A model generated the notes under the pieces. That model made no database searches, was not told the DNA's origin, and was given only the letters and a program-made list of their open reading frames with translations. 64,000 bases of DNA from an uncultured Bacteroidales bacterium (lineage in GTDB: Bacteria > Bacteroidota > Bacteroidia > Bacteroidales > Muribaculaceae). The stretch covers positions 1 to 64,000 of the forward strand of contig CACZHT010000001.1 of NCBI GenBank assembly GCA_902781045.1. The letters are read 5' to 3'. Each line of letters begins with the position of its first letter. The stretch's first letter is position 1. Of this stretch, positions 7,835 through 18,269 are shown one piece after another. A program made the position numbers and the translations under genes.

Positions 7835-9172
7835 TTACTGTGCACGCCCCTTGATTTTACCTGACTTCATCAGACCATCATAATGGTGCATCATCAGGTG
7901 CGTCTCAATCTGCTGCAGCGTGTCGAGCACCACACCCACGGTGATGAGCAACGAAGTGCCACCGAAGAACTGTGCGAACTGCTGATTGACGCCAAAGTAG
8001 CGAGCAAACGCCGGCAGGATAGCCACGATGCCCAGGAAGATTGAGCCTGGCAGGGTGATGCGCGACATGATGGAGTCGAGATACTCGGCAGTCTTCTTGC
8101 CCGGCTTGATGCCCGGGATGAAGCCGCTGTTCTTCTTCATCTGCTCGGCCATATCGGTGGGTCGCACCGTGATGGCAGTGTAGAAATAGGTGAACGCGAC
8201 AATCATGATGAAATAGACCACATTGTACCACACACCGTTCATGTCACTGAACGTGCGCGAGATCCATCCCAGCACACCGCCCTCTTGAGCGTGAGTGCCA
8301 AAACCAGCGAGCGTGATGGGGATGAACATCAAGGCCTGAGCGAAGATGATGGGCATGACGTTGGCCGCATTCACCTTCAGCGGAATGTACTGGCGTGCTC
8401 CACCATACTGCTTGTTGCCCACGATGCGCTTAGCATACTGCACAGGCACCTTGCGAGTGCCCTGTGTCAGCAACACAGCACCAGCCGTGACAGCAAACAG
8501 CAGGATAATCTCGACCAGGAACATCACCAGTCCACCCTGAGCAGTACTCAGACGGCTGGTAAACTCCTGCATGACTGCTCCCGGCAGACGTGCAATGATG
8601 CCCACAAGGATAATCATCGAGATACCATTGCCAATGCCCTTGTCGGTAATCTTCTCACCCAGCCACATGATGAACATGGCACCTGCGGTGAGGACAATCG
8701 ACAAGTAGAACATCATCCAGCCACCGATATGTGCGTGTCCGCCGGCAGCATTGACCTGATACTGGAGGTTGACCAGATAGGCCGGTGCCTGAACCAGGAG
8801 GATGGCCACGGTGAGGTAGCGCGTGTACTGGTTGAGCTTCATGCGCCCGCTCTCACCCTCGCGCTGCATCTTCTGGAAGCTGGGCAAGACCATGCCGAGC
8901 AATTGGATGACGATAGACGCGGTGATGTAGGGCATGATACCCAACGCGAAGATTGAAGCCTGCGAGAATGCACCACCCGAGAACATGTCGAGCAGCTGCA
9001 TCAGGCCACTGTCAGTGAAGCTGCGCATGGCCTCCAGGTCTTGGGGGCTGATGCCCGGCAGCACCACGAAGCATCCGATGCGATAGATCAGGATGAACAG
9101 GAACGTGATGGTCAGACGCCGGCGCAAGTCCTCAATCTTCCAGATGTTCTTGATTGTTTGAATGAGTTTCAT
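7835..9172 (-). CDS. secY: Protein translocase subunit SecY
   Basis: A 445-residue multi-pass inner-membrane protein forming the SecYEG channel. Ten hydrophobic helices can be traced; the plug region near GGAFSQASIFALGIMPYI, the signature PSFQKMQREGESGRMKLNQY and the cytosolic loop around RKVPVQYAKR are present. It follows rplO by 10 nt, the conserved spc-operon position that couples export with ribosome production. Confidence 0.98.
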   Translation of the reverse strand: MKLIQTIKNIWKIEDLRRRLTITFLFILIYRIGCFVVLPGISPQDLEAMRSFTDSGLMQLLDMFSGGAFSQASIFALGIMPYITASIVIQLLGMVLPSFQKMQREGESGRMKLNQYTRYLTVAILLVQAPAYLVNLQYQVNAAGGHAHIGGWMMFYLSIVLTAGAMFIMWLGEKITDKGIGNGISMIILVGIIARLPGAVMQEFTSRLSTAQGGLVMFLVEIILLFAVTAGAVLLTQGTRKVPVQYAKRIVGNKQYGGARQYIPLKVNAANVMPIIFAQALMFIPITLAGFGTHAQEGGVLGWISRTFSDMNGVWYNVVYFIMIVAFTYFYTAITVRPTDMAEQMKKNSGFIPGIKPGKKTAEYLDSIMSRITLPGSIFLGIVAILPAFARYFGVNQQFAQFFGGTSLLITVGVVLDTLQQIETHLMMHHYDGLMKSGKIKGRAQ

Positions 9173-9182
9173 CAGTTATCTA

Positions 9183-9629
9183 TTATGCTTTAGTGATTGA
9201 ACCACCAGCCGAAGTGATAGCCTCTTCAGCCTTCTTCGAGAAAGCGTTGGCCTCAACATCGAGCTTGCGGGTCAACGAGCCGACACCCAGAATCTTGACC
9301 AGCTGACGCTTGCGCACCAGTCCTGCCTGAATGAGGTCAGCAACAGTAATCTTGTCGAGGTTCAGCTTCTGAGCCAGCTCATCGAGCGTAGCGATGTTGA
9401 TGGCCTTGTACTCGACGCGATTGATGTTCTTAAAGCCAAACTTGGGAAGACGGCGCTGGAGCGGCATCTGACCACCCTCGAAGCCTACCTTCTGCTTGTA
9501 GCCCGAGCGCGACTTTGCGCCCTTGTGACCACGAGTCGACGTTCCGCCCTTGCCCGAACCGGGTCCGCGGCCAATGCGACGTTTCTTCTTGTTGGAACCA
9601 ACAGCGGGTTGTAAATTATGTAATTCCAT
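9183..9629 (-). CDS. rplO: 50S ribosomal protein L15
   Basis: A 148-residue protein with the glycine- and arginine-rich extension GRGPGSGKGGTSTRGHKGAK that threads into 23S rRNA, followed by the globular domain ending GSLTRKLDVEANAFS. Length and order (L30-L15-SecY) are standard. Confidence 0.98.
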   Translation of the reverse strand: MELHNLQPAVGSNKKKRRIGRGPGSGKGGTSTRGHKGAKSRSGYKQKVGFEGGQMPLQRRLPKFGFKNINRVEYKAINIATLDELAQKLNLDKITVADLIQAGLVRKRQLVKILGVGSLTRKLDVEANAFSKKAEEAITSAGGSITKA

Positions 9630-9654
9630 TTTCTTAATTGCTATTTAATTGTTA

Positions 9655-9840
9655 TCACTCGTTGACCTTGGTCACGACGACCAGGTGACGAACAGCATTA
9701 ACCATACCCATCACGTCGGGCGTATCCTCGAGCACCACGTGATGATTGAGCTTGCGCAGACCCAGCGCGTCGAGCGTGCGTTTCTGGCGCTCGGGGCGGC
9801 CAATGCGACTTCTCACTTGCTTGATTTGAATCTTAGCCAT
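9655..9840 (-). CDS. rpmD: 50S ribosomal protein L30
   Basis: A 61-residue protein: MAKIQIKQVRSRIGRPERQK, then TLDALGLRKLNHHVVLED. This is the short bacterial L30 without extension. It is 14 nt downstream of rpsE and 25 nt upstream of rplO. Confidence 0.97.
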   Translation of the reverse strand: MAKIQIKQVRSRIGRPERQKRTLDALGLRKLNHHVVLEDTPDVMGMVNAVRHLVVVTKVNE

Positions 9841-9854
9841 AGTAAGGAACTGAT

Positions 9855-10370
9855 TTAACCGTTAAACACTTTGTCGAGGGTGACACCACGGTAGTGGGCC
9901 ACGGTCTGCGGGCTGCGCATCTCGTCCAGGGCCTTGATAGTGGCCTTGACCAGGTTGTGAGGGTTAGACGACCCCTTCGACTTGCAGATGACATCGGTCA
10001 CACCGATGCTCTCAAAGACAGCACGCATAGCGCCACCGGCCTTGACACCAGTACCGGGCGTTGCAGGCTTCATGATCACGCGCGAGCCACCGTACTTTGC
10101 CACCTGCTCGTGAGGGATGGTGCCGTTGTGCACCGGAACCTTGATGAGGTTCTTCTTGGCCATCTCAGTACCCTTGGTGATGGCGGCAGTGACCTCGTTT
10201 GCCTTTCCGAGTCCGTAACCGATGATGCCGTTACCGTCGCCGACAACGACGATAGCAGCGAAGGTGAATGTGCGTCCACCCTTGGTGACCTTGGTCGTGC
10301 GGTTGATGGCGACAAGACGATCCTTCAGTTCGATATCGCTAGTCTTAACTCTGTTATTCTTCTTAACCAT
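9855..10370 (-). CDS. rpsE: 30S ribosomal protein S5
   Basis: A 171-residue protein at the mRNA entry channel. The double-stranded RNA-binding fold starts at [19 protein letters not shown], with the loop [15 protein letters not shown], and the C-terminal domain holds [19 protein letters not shown]. It is 8 nt after rplR in the L18-S5-L30-L15 order. Confidence 0.98.
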   Translation of the reverse strand: MVKKNNRVKTSDIELKDRLVAINRTTKVTKGGRTFTFAAIVVVGDGNGIIGYGLGKANEVTAAITKGTEMAKKNLIKVPVHNGTIPHEQVAKYGGSRVIMKPATPGTGVKAGGAMRAVFESIGVTDVICKSKGSSNPHNLVKATIKALDEMRSPQTVAHYRGVTLDKVFNG

Positions 10371-10378
10371 GATGTTTA

Positions 10379-10720
10379 TTAAAATTTAAGTCCACCTTTA
10401 CGGGCGCCATCGGCCAATGATTTAACTCTACCATGGAACAGGAAGCCATTGCGGTCGAACACCACCGTTGTGATGCCAGCTTCGATAGCCTTCTTGGCCA
10501 CAGCCTCGCCGACCTTCTCGGCAATCTCGCTCTTGGTTCCCTCGGTGATTCCCTTGGAGGATGCTGAAACAAGCGTCTTGCCAGCCAGGTCGTCGATGAC
10601 CTGGGCATAGATTTGCTTATTGCTACGGAAGACACTCAGTCGCGGGCGCTCGGGCGTGCCACTGATGCGGCCACGGATGCGTGCCTTGATTTTAATTCTA
10701 CGTTCTTTCTTCGAAATCAT
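10379..10720 (-). CDS. rplR: 50S ribosomal protein L18
   Basis: A 113-residue 5S rRNA-binding protein. It has the basic start [20 protein letters not shown], then [20 protein letters not shown] and the C-terminal [20 protein letters not shown]. It lies 16 nt after rplF. Complete and typical. Confidence 0.98.
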   Translation of the reverse strand: MISKKERRIKIKARIRGRISGTPERPRLSVFRSNKQIYAQVIDDLAGKTLVSASSKGITEGTKSEIAEKVGEAVAKKAIEAGITTVVFDRNGFLFHGRVKSLADGARKGGLKF

Positions 10721-10736
10721 GATGTGTAGTCCTTAA

Positions 10737-11291
10737 TTATTTGGCCGCAGCCGTTTTACCACTCTTACGGCGAATAATCTCGCCAACAAACTTAACACCT
10801 TTGCCCTTATAGGGTTCGGGCTTGCGGAACGAGCGAATCTTGGCGCAGATCTGGCCAAGCAGCTGCTTGTCGCACGACTCGAGGGTGATGAGCGGGTTCT
10901 TGTTTCGCTCGGTCTTAGCTTCGACCTTGACCTCGGGCGGCATTTTCAGATAGATGGCGTGCGAGTAACCGAGCGCGAGCTCGAGCACCTGGCCCTGGCT
11001 GGTAGCACGGTAACCGACACCGACGATTTCCATCTCCTTCTTGAAGCCGGTGCTCACACCGACCACCATATTGTGAATCAGGGCGCGGTAGAGGCCGTGC
11101 TGCGCACGGTTCTCACGCTCGTCATCGGGGCGCGAGACCTTGATCTCGTTGCCTTCCATCTCGACTTTGATATTGGGGTTGAGCGTCTGCTTGAGCTCAC
11201 CCTTGGGTCCCTTAACGGTGATGATATTGTCTTTGATATCAACAGTTACGCCGGCGGGCACTTCGATTGGCAATTTACCTATTCTTGACAT
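10737..11291 (-). CDS. rplF: 50S ribosomal protein L6
   Basis: A 184-residue protein of two similar domains, near the sarcin-ricin loop. I start it at MSRIGKLPIEVPAGV (11291), the universal L6 beginning, although the frame is open 17 codons further upstream; the extra residues cross the gap into the rpsH end and have no family support. The C-terminal PEPYKGKGVKFVGEIIRRK is typical. Confidence 0.97.
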   Translation of the reverse strand: MSRIGKLPIEVPAGVTVDIKDNIITVKGPKGELKQTLNPNIKVEMEGNEIKVSRPDDERENRAQHGLYRALIHNMVVGVSTGFKKEMEIVGVGYRATSQGQVLELALGYSHAIYLKMPPEVKVEAKTERNKNPLITLESCDKQLLGQICAKIRSFRKPEPYKGKGVKFVGEIIRRKSGKTAAAK

Positions 11292-11310
11292 AGTCTTACC
11301 CTCCTCTAGA

Positions 11311-11709
11311 TTAATAAACGTAACACAAAACTTCGCCACCAATCTTCTCGGCCTTAGCCTGCTTGTTGGTCATCACACCCTTGCTGGTGCTGATGATGGC
11401 GATACCTAAACCATTGAGCACGCGGGGCATGTCCTTGTAGCCAGTGTACTGGCGCAGTCCTGGACGCGACACACGCGTGAGGCACTTGATAGCGTTCACC
11501 TTGTCGACGGGGTCGTACTTGAGCGCAATCTTGATAGCGCCTGCGGGCGTACCATCCTCAACGAACTTGTAGTTCAGGATGTAGCCCTGGTCGAAGAGGA
11601 TCTTGGTAATCTCCTTCTTCATCTTCGAGGAAGGGATTTCAACGACACGGTGCTGTGCCTTGATCGCATTCCTCAGTCTGGTCAAATAATCTGCAATTGG
11701 ATCAGTCAT
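11311..11709 (-). CDS. rpsH: 30S ribosomal protein S8
   Basis: A 132-residue 16S rRNA-binding protein. The start MTDPIADYLTRLRNAIKAQH at 11709 is the family start; an in-frame extension upstream to 11763 is not supported. The C-terminal STSKGVMTNKQAKAEKIGGE is diagnostic. S8 represses the spc operon through an L5 mRNA site in enterobacteria; I did not find an obvious equivalent here. Confidence 0.97.
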   Translation of the reverse strand: MTDPIADYLTRLRNAIKAQHRVVEIPSSKMKKEITKILFDQGYILNYKFVEDGTPAGAIKIALKYDPVDKVNAIKCLTRVSRPGLRQYTGYKDMPRVLNGLGIAIISTSKGVMTNKQAKAEKIGGEVLCYVY

Positions 11710-11807
11710 TGTTTTTTGTTTTAAATTGATCCGGAAACCCAGACACGGGCGGGTTCCGAACAATATTTAATACTTAGAAAAAAATAATTGGTTCAGTTCT
11801 GTCAGTA

Positions 11808-12077
11808 TCACCAGCTTGCCTTCTTCACGCCTGGGATGAGACCGGCCGATGCCAGCTCACGGAAGTCGATGCGCGAGATGCCAAACTGACGCATGTAGCC
11901 CTTGGGTCGGCCAGAGAGCTTGCAACGGTTGTGCAGACGCACGGGCGAGGCGTTGTGGGGCAGAGCCTGCAGTGCCTCATAGTCACCAGCTTTCTTGAGC
12001 GCGGCGCGCTTGGCGGCATACTTAGCCACGAGCTTCTCGCGCTTGGCCTGACGAGCCTTCATTGATTCTTTTGCCAT
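11808..12077 (-). CDS. rpsN: 30S ribosomal protein S14, zinc-free type
   Basis: An 89-residue S14. The conserved C-terminal half reads [20 protein letters not shown] then [16 protein letters not shown]. Only one Cys is present, so it lacks the CxxC-CxxC zinc site of short S14 forms and is the longer, metal-independent type. It is 22 nt after rplE; the gap of about 100 nt to rpsH is larger than most in this cluster. Confidence 0.97.
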   Translation of the reverse strand: MAKESMKARQAKREKLVAKYAAKRAALKKAGDYEALQALPHNASPVRLHNRCKLSGRPKGYMRQFGISRIDFRELASAGLIPGVKKASW

Positions 12078-12099
12078 ACTTGTGCTAGTTTAATGATGT

Positions 12100-12639
12100 T
12101 TATTTGTTCTTGAACGGAAGTCCGAACTCTTTGAGCAGTGCGTATCCCTCCTCGTCGGTGCGGGCAGTGGTGACGAACGTGATGTTCATGCCGGTCATCT
12201 TCTGCACGGTGTCGATGTTGATTTCGGGGAAGATAATCTGCTCGGTCACGCCCACGGTGTAGTTACCGCGTCCGTCCAGCTTGCCCTCAATGCCCTTGAA
12301 GTCGCGGATTCGTGGCAGTGCGATGCGGATGAATCGCTCCATGAACTCATACATCTTGTCGCGGCGCAGGGTCACGCGTGCTCCGATGGGCATCTTCTTA
12401 CGAACCTTGAAGTTCGAGATGTCCTTCTTCGAGAGCGTCATCACAGCCTTCTGGCCGGTGATGATGGTGAGCTCGTTGATGGCAGTGTCGATGATTTTCT
12501 TGTCTTGCGTAGCGTCACCCAGACCCTCGTTGAGGACGATCTTGACCAGACGGGGAATCTGCATGGGCGAGCTGTAGTTGAATTGCTTCATCAGAGCTGG
12601 AGCAATCACCTCGTCATATTGTTTTTTCAGCGTTGTCAT
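12100..12639 (-). CDS. rplE: 50S ribosomal protein L5
   Basis: A 179-residue 5S rRNA-binding protein at the central protuberance, with MQIPRLVKIVLNEGLGDATQ, ISNFKVRKKMPIGARVTLRR and IFPEINIDTVQKMTGMNITF. Its ATG overlaps the rplX stop by one base (TAATG), so the pair is probably translationally coupled. Confidence 0.98.
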   Translation of the reverse strand: MTTLKKQYDEVIAPALMKQFNYSSPMQIPRLVKIVLNEGLGDATQDKKIIDTAINELTIITGQKAVMTLSKKDISNFKVRKKMPIGARVTLRRDKMYEFMERFIRIALPRIRDFKGIEGKLDGRGNYTVGVTEQIIFPEINIDTVQKMTGMNITFVTTARTDEEGYALLKEFGLPFKNK

Positions 12640-12953
12640 TACTTAATCTCCTCTCCTGACTTTTTAGAAATACGTACTTTCTTACCGTCCTCCTTCACCT
12701 TGAAGCCGACGCGAGTGGGCTTGCCCGTCTTCGGGTCGACCACGGCGAGCTTGCACAGAGCGATGGGGGCCTCCTTCTCGATGATGCCACCCTGGGGGTG
12801 CTGAGCGGTGGGTTTGGTGCTCTTCTTGACCATGTTGATGCCCTCGACGATGGCACGTCCCTTCTTGGGGTCGATGCTCAAGACGCGGCCCTTGCGGCCC
12901 TTGTCGTTGCCCGAGAGGACAAACACGGTGTCGTCTTTCTTAATGTGTAACAT
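12639..12953 (-). CDS. rplX: 50S ribosomal protein L24
   Basis: A 104-residue assembly-initiator protein with an N-terminal KOW motif ([20 protein letters not shown]) and the loop [13 protein letters not shown]. It overlaps rplE by one base and follows rplN by 38 nt. Complete. Confidence 0.98.
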   Translation of the reverse strand: MLHIKKDDTVFVLSGNDKGRKGRVLSIDPKKGRAIVEGINMVKKSTKPTAQHPQGGIIEKEAPIALCKLAVVDPKTGKPTRVGFKVKEDGKKVRISKKSGEEIK

Positions 12954-12991
12954 AGTTGTTATTAAGAATTTTCTTGATTTTTACTAGATGA

Positions 12992-13357
12992 TTAAAGAAC
13001 CTCGGGTGCAAGCGAGACAATCTTCATGTTGGTGGCACGCAGCTCGCGAGCGACCGGTCCGAAGATGCGCGTACCGCGAATTTCGCCGGCGTTGTTGAGC
13101 AGCACACATGCGTTGTCGTCAAAGCGGATGTACGAGCCATCGGCACGACGGATTTCCTTCTTGGTGCGCACCACGACAGCCTTTGAGACGGTACCCTTCT
13201 TGACCTCTGACGAGGGGATGGCGTGCTTGACGGTGACGACAATCACATCGCCCACCGAAGCATAGCGGCGGCGTGTGCCACCCAGGACACGGATGCAGAG
13301 CACTTCCTTTGCGCCACTGTTGTCGGCTACAGCGAGCCTACTTTCGGTCTGTATCAT
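12992..13357 (-). CDS. rplN: 50S ribosomal protein L14
   Basis: A 121-residue protein: [20 protein letters not shown] at the start, the signature region around [20 protein letters not shown], and [20 protein letters not shown] at the end. It helps form inter-subunit bridge B8. It is 9 nt after rpsQ. Confidence 0.98.
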   Translation of the reverse strand: MIQTESRLAVADNSGAKEVLCIRVLGGTRRRYASVGDVIVVTVKHAIPSSEVKKGTVSKAVVVRTKKEIRRADGSYIRFDDNACVLLNNAGEIRGTRIFGPVARELRATNMKIVSLAPEVL

Positions 13358-13366
13358 AACTGATAA

Positions 13367-13624
13367 TTACTTAGCTTTTTCGATGATTTCAACTAATCTC
13401 CATCTCTTGGTCTTGCTCAGCGGACGAGTCTCCATCAGGCGCACAGTGTCGCCCACCTGGCATTCGTTCTTCTCGTCATGGGCATGGTACTTCTTCGTCT
13501 TGTTGACGAACTTGCCATAGATCGGGTGCTTCTCCTTCCACTTGATGGTGACGGTGATGGTCTTGTCACCCTTGTTGCTCGAGACAACCCCGATTCTCTC
13601 TTTTCTTAAATTTCTCTTTTCCAT
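13367..13624 (-). CDS. rpsQ: 30S ribosomal protein S17
   Basis: An 85-residue OB-fold protein that binds 16S rRNA early in assembly. It shows [18 protein letters not shown], then [20 protein letters not shown] and the family end [15 protein letters not shown]. It is 11 nt after rpmC. Confidence 0.98.
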   Translation of the reverse strand: MEKRNLRKERIGVVSSNKGDKTITVTIKWKEKHPIYGKFVNKTKKYHAHDEKNECQVGDTVRLMETRPLSKTKRWRLVEIIEKAK

Positions 13625-13635
13625 GTCGGTCAGGG

Positions 13636-13833
13636 TTATTTGTTGTTAAGTTCACGTGCACGAATCTCAGTCTTGATGCGTGCGATGAGCTTGCGGTCGA
13701 GTGTAATCTTTGCAGGGTTGTCGAGTGGGGCAATCTGGTGCTGGATGCGCTCCTGCACATACTCCTTCTCGGCGGCATCGAGACGGTCGAGCAACTCCTT
13801 GTCGCTCAGCTCCTTGATATTTTCTTTCTTCAT
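13636..13833 (-). CDS. rpmC: 50S ribosomal protein L29
   Basis: A 65-residue two-helix protein near the tunnel exit, beginning [20 protein letters not shown]. It is the usual partner between rplP and rpsQ, and is 23 nt after rplP. Confidence 0.96.
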   Translation of the reverse strand: MKKENIKELSDKELLDRLDAAEKEYVQERIQHQIAPLDNPAKITLDRKLIARIKTEIRARELNNK

Positions 13834-13856
13834 AATGCTCTAAAATCTTGTAAAGG

Positions 13857-14288
13857 TTACACGTTCTGAGTTGGGTCGTAGTCACGACGGACGACAAACT
13901 TGGTTGTCACGGGGAGCTTCTGTGCAGCCAGTCGCAGAGCCTCCTTGGCGATGTCAAAGCTCACTCCGTCGACCTCGATGAGGATGCGTCCGGGATGGAC
14001 GGGAGCGACATAACCTGCCACATCACCCTTACCTTTACCCATACGGACATCGGCCGGCTTGCGGGTATAGGGCTTGTCGGGGAAGATGCGCAGCCACACC
14101 TGACCTTCACGGTTCATGTAGCGTGTCACAGCCACACGGGCAGCCTCGATTTGGCGAGCAGTGATCCACTTGCTCTCGAGCGTCTTGATTCCGAAGGAAC
14201 CGAAGGCGAGCTGGTTGCCGCGCTTGCTGTACTGACGGGGATGTCCGTCAGAAGGTCTTCTGTATCTTAATCTCTTAGGTTGTAACAT
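13857..14288 (-). CDS. rplP: 50S ribosomal protein L16
   Basis: A 143-residue protein at the A-site side of the 50S subunit. It begins [20 protein letters not shown] and contains [20 protein letters not shown], the basic loop that reaches toward the peptidyl transferase centre. It is 26 nt after rpsC. Confidence 0.98.
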   Translation of the reverse strand: MLQPKRLRYRRPSDGHPRQYSKRGNQLAFGSFGIKTLESKWITARQIEAARVAVTRYMNREGQVWLRIFPDKPYTRKPADVRMGKGKGDVAGYVAPVHPGRILIEVDGVSFDIAKEALRLAAQKLPVTTKFVVRRDYDPTQNV

Positions 14289-14314
14289 TGTTGTACGTTG
14301 TTAGTCAGTGTTGT

Positions 14315-15046
14315 TTAACGGTTGTTCTTCTTGTTGCGGAAGCCTCCACGGCGCTCACGGCGCTCACCTCCACCCGAGCGGCGCTCGCCGGTGTTGGTGA
14401 AGTTGGGGGCCAGGTCACGCTTGCCATAGACCTCACCGCGGCAGATCCAGACCTTGACTCCGATGAGTCCGACCTTGGTCAGGGCGGGAACCAGAGCATA
14501 GTCGATGTCGGCACGCAGAGTGTGCAGCGGCGTGCGGCCTTCCTTGAACATCTCATTGCGTGCCATCTCGGCTCCATTGAGACGTCCCGAGACCAGGACC
14601 TTGATGCCCTCGGCACCCATGCGCATGGTCGATGCGACAGCCATCTTGACGGCGCGGCGGTAGGCAATCTTGCCCTCAATCTGACGTGCGATGTTGGTAG
14701 CCACAATCTGTGCGTCGAGCTCAGGGCGCTTGACCTCATAGATGTTGATCTGAACGTCCTTGTCGGTGAGCTTCTTGAGCTCCTCCTTGAGGATGTCGAC
14801 CTCCTGTCCGCCCTTGCCGATGATCAGGCCCGGACGTGCAGTGCAGATGGTGATGGTCACGAGCTTGAGCGTGCGCTCGATGACGATGCGCGATACGCTA
14901 GCCTTGGCCAGACGAACGTTAAGATACTTGCGGATTTTCGAGTCCTCGAGCAGCGTGTCACCATAGTTGCTGCCGCCGAACCAGTTGGAGTCCCAACCGC
15001 GGATGATTCCCAGGCGGTTGCTAATCGGATTTACTTTCTGTCCCAT
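14315..15046 (-). CDS. rpsC: 30S ribosomal protein S3
   Basis: A 243-residue protein at the mRNA entry, where it helps unwind mRNA. It starts [20 protein letters not shown], has a KH domain with [20 protein letters not shown] around residues 75-95, and the C-terminal domain [18 protein letters not shown]. The last 25 residues are Arg/Gly-rich ([19 protein letters not shown]), a flexible RNA-binding tail. It is 6 nt after rplV. Confidence 0.98.
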   Translation of the reverse strand: MGQKVNPISNRLGIIRGWDSNWFGGSNYGDTLLEDSKIRKYLNVRLAKASVSRIVIERTLKLVTITICTARPGLIIGKGGQEVDILKEELKKLTDKDVQINIYEVKRPELDAQIVATNIARQIEGKIAYRRAVKMAVASTMRMGAEGIKVLVSGRLNGAEMARNEMFKEGRTPLHTLRADIDYALVPALTKVGLIGVKVWICRGEVYGKRDLAPNFTNTGERRSGGGERRERRGGFRNKKNNR

Positions 15047-15052
15047 GCTATC

Positions 15053-15457
15053 TTAATCGTTTTCATTGTTAATAGTGTCGACGAACAACGTCACGTGGTT
15101 CGAACGTTTGCGAATTCTGTAGCCACGTCCCTGGGGAGCCGGACGCAGTCGCTTGAGCATCGGCGCACAGTCGACGGTGATGGCCTTGATATAGAGCTGG
15201 CCGCTCTCGGCCTTGGTCTCGTTCTTCTGTTCCCAGTTAGAGATGGCCGACTTGAGCACTTTCTCGACATCGGCAGCAGCGGCCTTGTTCGAGAAATGCA
15301 GCAGACCCAGTGCCTTGAAGACCTCTACGCCGCGCACCATGTCGGCCACGAGGCGCATCTTACGGGGCGAGCTGGGGATGTTGCGCAGCTTAGCGCAGCA
15401 CACTTCCTTGCGTGCTTGTTTGTGCGCTTCGGCAGACAGTTTCTTTCTTTTTCCCAT
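15053..15457 (-). CDS. rplV: 50S ribosomal protein L22
   Basis: A 134-residue protein whose hairpin lines the peptide tunnel, where macrolide-resistance changes occur in other bacteria. [19 protein letters not shown] and the hairpin-plus-end [20 protein letters not shown] are diagnostic. It lies 51 nt after rpsS. Confidence 0.97.
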   Translation of the reverse strand: MGKRKKLSAEAHKQARKEVCCAKLRNIPSSPRKMRLVADMVRGVEVFKALGLLHFSNKAAAADVEKVLKSAISNWEQKNETKAESGQLYIKAITVDCAPMLKRLRPAPQGRGYRIRKRSNHVTLFVDTINNEND

Positions 15458-15508
15458 GTTGTATTTAATTCTTCTTTTGTCAGTAAACTAATGATACCCC
15501 CGGGCCCA

Positions 15509-15775
15509 TTACTTGTTGTTGCCGCTGTGACCACGGAAGGTGCGCGTCGGGGCGAACTCGCCCAGCTTGTGACCGACCATGTTCTCGGTGACGTAGACGG
15601 GGATGAACTTGTTACCATTGTGAACAGCGAAGGTGTGACCGACAAAGTCGGGCGAGATCATCGAAGCGCGCGACCAGGTCTTGATCACCGACTTCTTACC
15701 GCTCTCATTCATGGCGTCGACCTTCTTCTCAAGCTTCACGCTGATGTATGGGCCTTTTTTTAATGAACGACTCAT
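15509..15775 (-). CDS. rpsS: 30S ribosomal protein S19
   Basis: An 88-residue head protein paired with S13. It starts [20 protein letters not shown] and contains [20 protein letters not shown] then [18 protein letters not shown]. It is 24 nt after rplB. Confidence 0.98.
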   Translation of the reverse strand: MSRSLKKGPYISVKLEKKVDAMNESGKKSVIKTWSRASMISPDFVGHTFAVHNGNKFIPVYVTENMVGHKLGEFAPTRTFRGHSGNNK

Positions 15776-15799
15776 AGTTAGTTCTGTGCTTTAATCAAA

Positions 15800-16624
15800 T
15801 TACTTCTTTCTTCTCTCAATGATGTACTTCGAAGACTGCTTCTTGGGTGCGCGTGTCTTCAAGCCCTTGGCATAGAGTCCAGTGCGCGAACGAGGATGTC
15901 CACCACTCTGGCGTCCCTCGCCACCACCCATGGGATGGTCGTGCGGGTTCATCACCACACCACGGTTGTGCGGGCGGCGTCCCAGCCAGCGCGAGCGTCC
16001 AGCCTTTCCAGACTGCTCGAGGGCGTGGTCGCTGTTGCCTACGACACCGACAGTGGCGCGGCAAGCCGAGAGAATCTTGCGAGTCTCACCCGAAGGTAAT
16101 TTGACAATGCAGTAGGCACCCTCACGCGAGGTGAGCTGTGCGAACGTGCCAGCACTACGAGCCATTGCGGCACCCTGTCCAGGGCGCAGCTCGATGTTGT
16201 GAATTAAAGTACCGACAGGGATGTTACTGAGTGGAAGCGCGTTTCCCACTTCGGGGGCTACGTTCTCACCGCTTTCAACTGTAGAGCCAACCTGCAAGCC
16301 GTTGGGTGCAATGATGTAAGCTTTATAGCCATCTGCGTAGTACAGGAGCGCGATGCGAGCCGAGCGGTTCGGGTCGTACTCGATGCTCTTGACGCGAGCT
16401 GGCACACCGTCCTTGTTTCTCTTAAAGTCGATGAAGCGATACTTGCGCTTGTGGCCGCCACCGATGTAACGCATGGTCATGTGACCCTCGTTGTTGCGGC
16501 CGCCGGTGCGACGCATTCCGACGGTAAGAGACTTCTCTGGTACACGGGCAGTGATTTCCTCAAATGTACCAATAATCTTGTGTCTTTGCCCCGGTGTTGT
16601 GGGCTTCAATTTTCTTACTGCCAT
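15800..16624 (-). CDS. rplB: 50S ribosomal protein L2
   Basis: A 274-residue primary 23S-binding protein required for peptidyl transferase activity. It starts [17 protein letters not shown]. The loop [20 protein letters not shown] contains the conserved His near the catalytic centre, and the basic end ([16 protein letters not shown]) is typical. It is 9 nt after rplW. Confidence 0.98.
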   Translation of the reverse strand: MAVRKLKPTTPGQRHKIIGTFEEITARVPEKSLTVGMRRTGGRNNEGHMTMRYIGGGHKRKYRFIDFKRNKDGVPARVKSIEYDPNRSARIALLYYADGYKAYIIAPNGLQVGSTVESGENVAPEVGNALPLSNIPVGTLIHNIELRPGQGAAMARSAGTFAQLTSREGAYCIVKLPSGETRKILSACRATVGVVGNSDHALEQSGKAGRSRWLGRRPHNRGVVMNPHDHPMGGGEGRQSGGHPRSRTGLYAKGLKTRAPKKQSSKYIIERRKK

Positions 16625-16633
16625 TTTAGTTTA

Positions 16634-16924
16634 TTAAAGATTGCTATAGAAATCAATAGTTTGGCCCTCAGCAATGGTCACCACAGCCTTCTTGAAAGCC
16701 GCGACCTTGCCGCGCAGCAGTCCACTCTTGGTGTAGCGCTGCTTCTTCTTGCCGTCATAGTTCATAGTGCTCACGCCGGTGACCTTGACATCATAGAGCT
16801 CCTCGATGGCCATGACGATCTGGTGCTTGTTGGCGTCCGGAGAGACCTTGAAGGTAAATCGGTTACCCTTCTCGCTGATGGCGTTGGCCTTTTCGGTCAC
16901 AACGGGAATAATCTTAATTGCCAT
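16634..16924 (-). CDS. rplW: 50S ribosomal protein L23
   Basis: A 96-residue tunnel-exit protein that docks trigger factor and SRP. It contains IIPVVTEKANAISEKGNRFT then FKVSPDANKHQIVMAIEELY and the basic loop YDGKKKQRYTKSGLLRG. It is 19 nt after rplD. Confidence 0.97.
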   Translation of the reverse strand: MAIKIIPVVTEKANAISEKGNRFTFKVSPDANKHQIVMAIEELYDVKVTGVSTMNYDGKKKQRYTKSGLLRGKVAAFKKAVVTIAEGQTIDFYSNL

Positions 16925-16943
16925 AGTTCTAGTTCCTCCTTAT

Positions 16944-17570
16944 TTAGTTTAAATTATTAAGCACATCAACGCTGCTCTCGGTAACAACCATCATCTTGTT
17001 ATCCAGAACTCGATAAGTGTTGATATCGCTAGCAGTCACGATTTTTGCCTCGGGCAAATTTCGAGCCGACAAAAATACGTTAATATTTTGACCTGGTAAA
17101 ACGAGCAGGATTTTCTGGCCGTCTAATTTAAGATTTTTAACAATATTTACAAAATCTTTGGTCTTAGGGGTGTCCAGATTGAAATCCTCGACCACCATGA
17201 TCTGGTTGTTCTGAGCCTTGAAGGTGAGTGCCGAGCGGCGAGCCAGGTGCTTAACCTTCTTGTTCAACTTGAAGCTGTAGTTGCGGGGACGAGGTCCGAA
17301 GACGCGTCCACCACCGACCAGCAGGGGCGAGTTGATGTCGCCGTGACGAGCGCCGCCGCCACCCTTCTGGCGACCGAGCTTCTTGGTCGAGCCCGAAACT
17401 TCACTTCTCTCTTTTGCCTTGTGCGTGCCCTGGCGCTGGTTGGCCAGATACTGCTTGACGGCGAGGTACACAGCGTGCTCGCTGGGATTCTCGATGGCGA
17501 AGACCTCGTCATTGAGTGTCACCTTGCGGCCGGTGTCCTGTCCTTGGATGTTGTATACTGCGAGTTCCAT
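16944..17570 (-). CDS. rplD: 50S ribosomal protein L4
   Basis: A 208-residue protein with an extended loop reaching the tunnel constriction ([20 protein letters not shown]). In other phyla L4 also represses the S10 operon. Its ATG overlaps the rplC stop by one base (TAATG), indicating coupled translation. The C-terminal third is noticeably more AT-rich than its neighbours. Confidence 0.98.
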   Translation of the reverse strand: MELAVYNIQGQDTGRKVTLNDEVFAIENPSEHAVYLAVKQYLANQRQGTHKAKERSEVSGSTKKLGRQKGGGGARHGDINSPLLVGGGRVFGPRPRNYSFKLNKKVKHLARRSALTFKAQNNQIMVVEDFNLDTPKTKDFVNIVKNLKLDGQKILLVLPGQNINVFLSARNLPEAKIVTASDINTYRVLDNKMMVVTESSVDVLNNLN

Positions 17571-18187
17571 TACTTCTCAATTAAAACGATTGAACCTTTG
17601 CTGCCCGGAATTGAGCCTTTAACCATGAGGAGGTTATTCTCGGGCAATACTTTGATCACTTGAAGATTTTGCACGGTGCAGCGCTTGTTGCCCATCTGTC
17701 CGGCCATGCGCATGCCCTTGAAGACCTTTGCGGGATAGGAGCAGGCACCGATTGAACCTGGTGCGCGGAAGCGGTTGTGCTGACCGTGAGTGCGCTGTCC
17801 CACGCCGCCGAAACCGTGACGCTTGACCACACCCTGGAAGCCTTTACCCTTGCTCACGCCAGCGACGTCGACAAAGTCGGCATCATTGAAGAACTCAACG
17901 GTGATGGTCTCACCAGCCTTGTGCTCACCTTCAAAACCTTTGAACTCGGCCAAGTATCTTTGTGGCTTGACTCCGGCCTTCTTAAAGTGACCAGCCTCGG
18001 GCTTGGTGGTGTGCTTGTCCTTCTTCTCGACGAAGCCGATCTGAAGAGCCTCATAACCATCAGTCTCAACGGTCTTGACCTGAGTAACGACACAAGGACC
18101 TACTTCGATAACAGTGCACGGCACGTTCTTGCCGTCGGCACTGAAAACGGATGTCATTCCGATTTTCTTTCCAATTAATCCTGGCAT
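17570..18187 (-). CDS. rplC: 50S ribosomal protein L3
   Basis: A 205-residue primary 23S-binding protein. It begins [20 protein letters not shown] and contains [20 protein letters not shown] followed by MAGQMGNKR, where Gln methylation occurs in other species. It is preceded by an 82-nt gap after rpsJ in which I see no clear hairpin. Confidence 0.98.
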   Translation of the reverse strand: MPGLIGKKIGMTSVFSADGKNVPCTVIEVGPCVVTQVKTVETDGYEALQIGFVEKKDKHTTKPEAGHFKKAGVKPQRYLAEFKGFEGEHKAGETITVEFFNDADFVDVAGVSKGKGFQGVVKRHGFGGVGQRTHGQHNRFRAPGSIGACSYPAKVFKGMRMAGQMGNKRCTVQNLQVIKVLPENNLLMVKGSIPGSKGSIVLIEK

Positions 18188-18269
18188 TTCTCTTTACTTT
18201 GAATTGTTGGATACACGTTAGTTGTTTGTAATTCTCTCTGTTGAATCGTTCTCGACTTGTGCCGGTGTA

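Noticed and set aside
11710..11763. Extended N terminus of S8 (and similar extensions of L6 and S7)
   Set aside because: The extra residues precede universally conserved starts and have no family support.
14288..15763. A 491-codon plus-strand open frame opposite rpsC-rplV-rpsS
   Set aside because: It is antisense to three certain ribosomal genes; GC-rich codon use leaves the opposite strand open. Protein composition is not natural.
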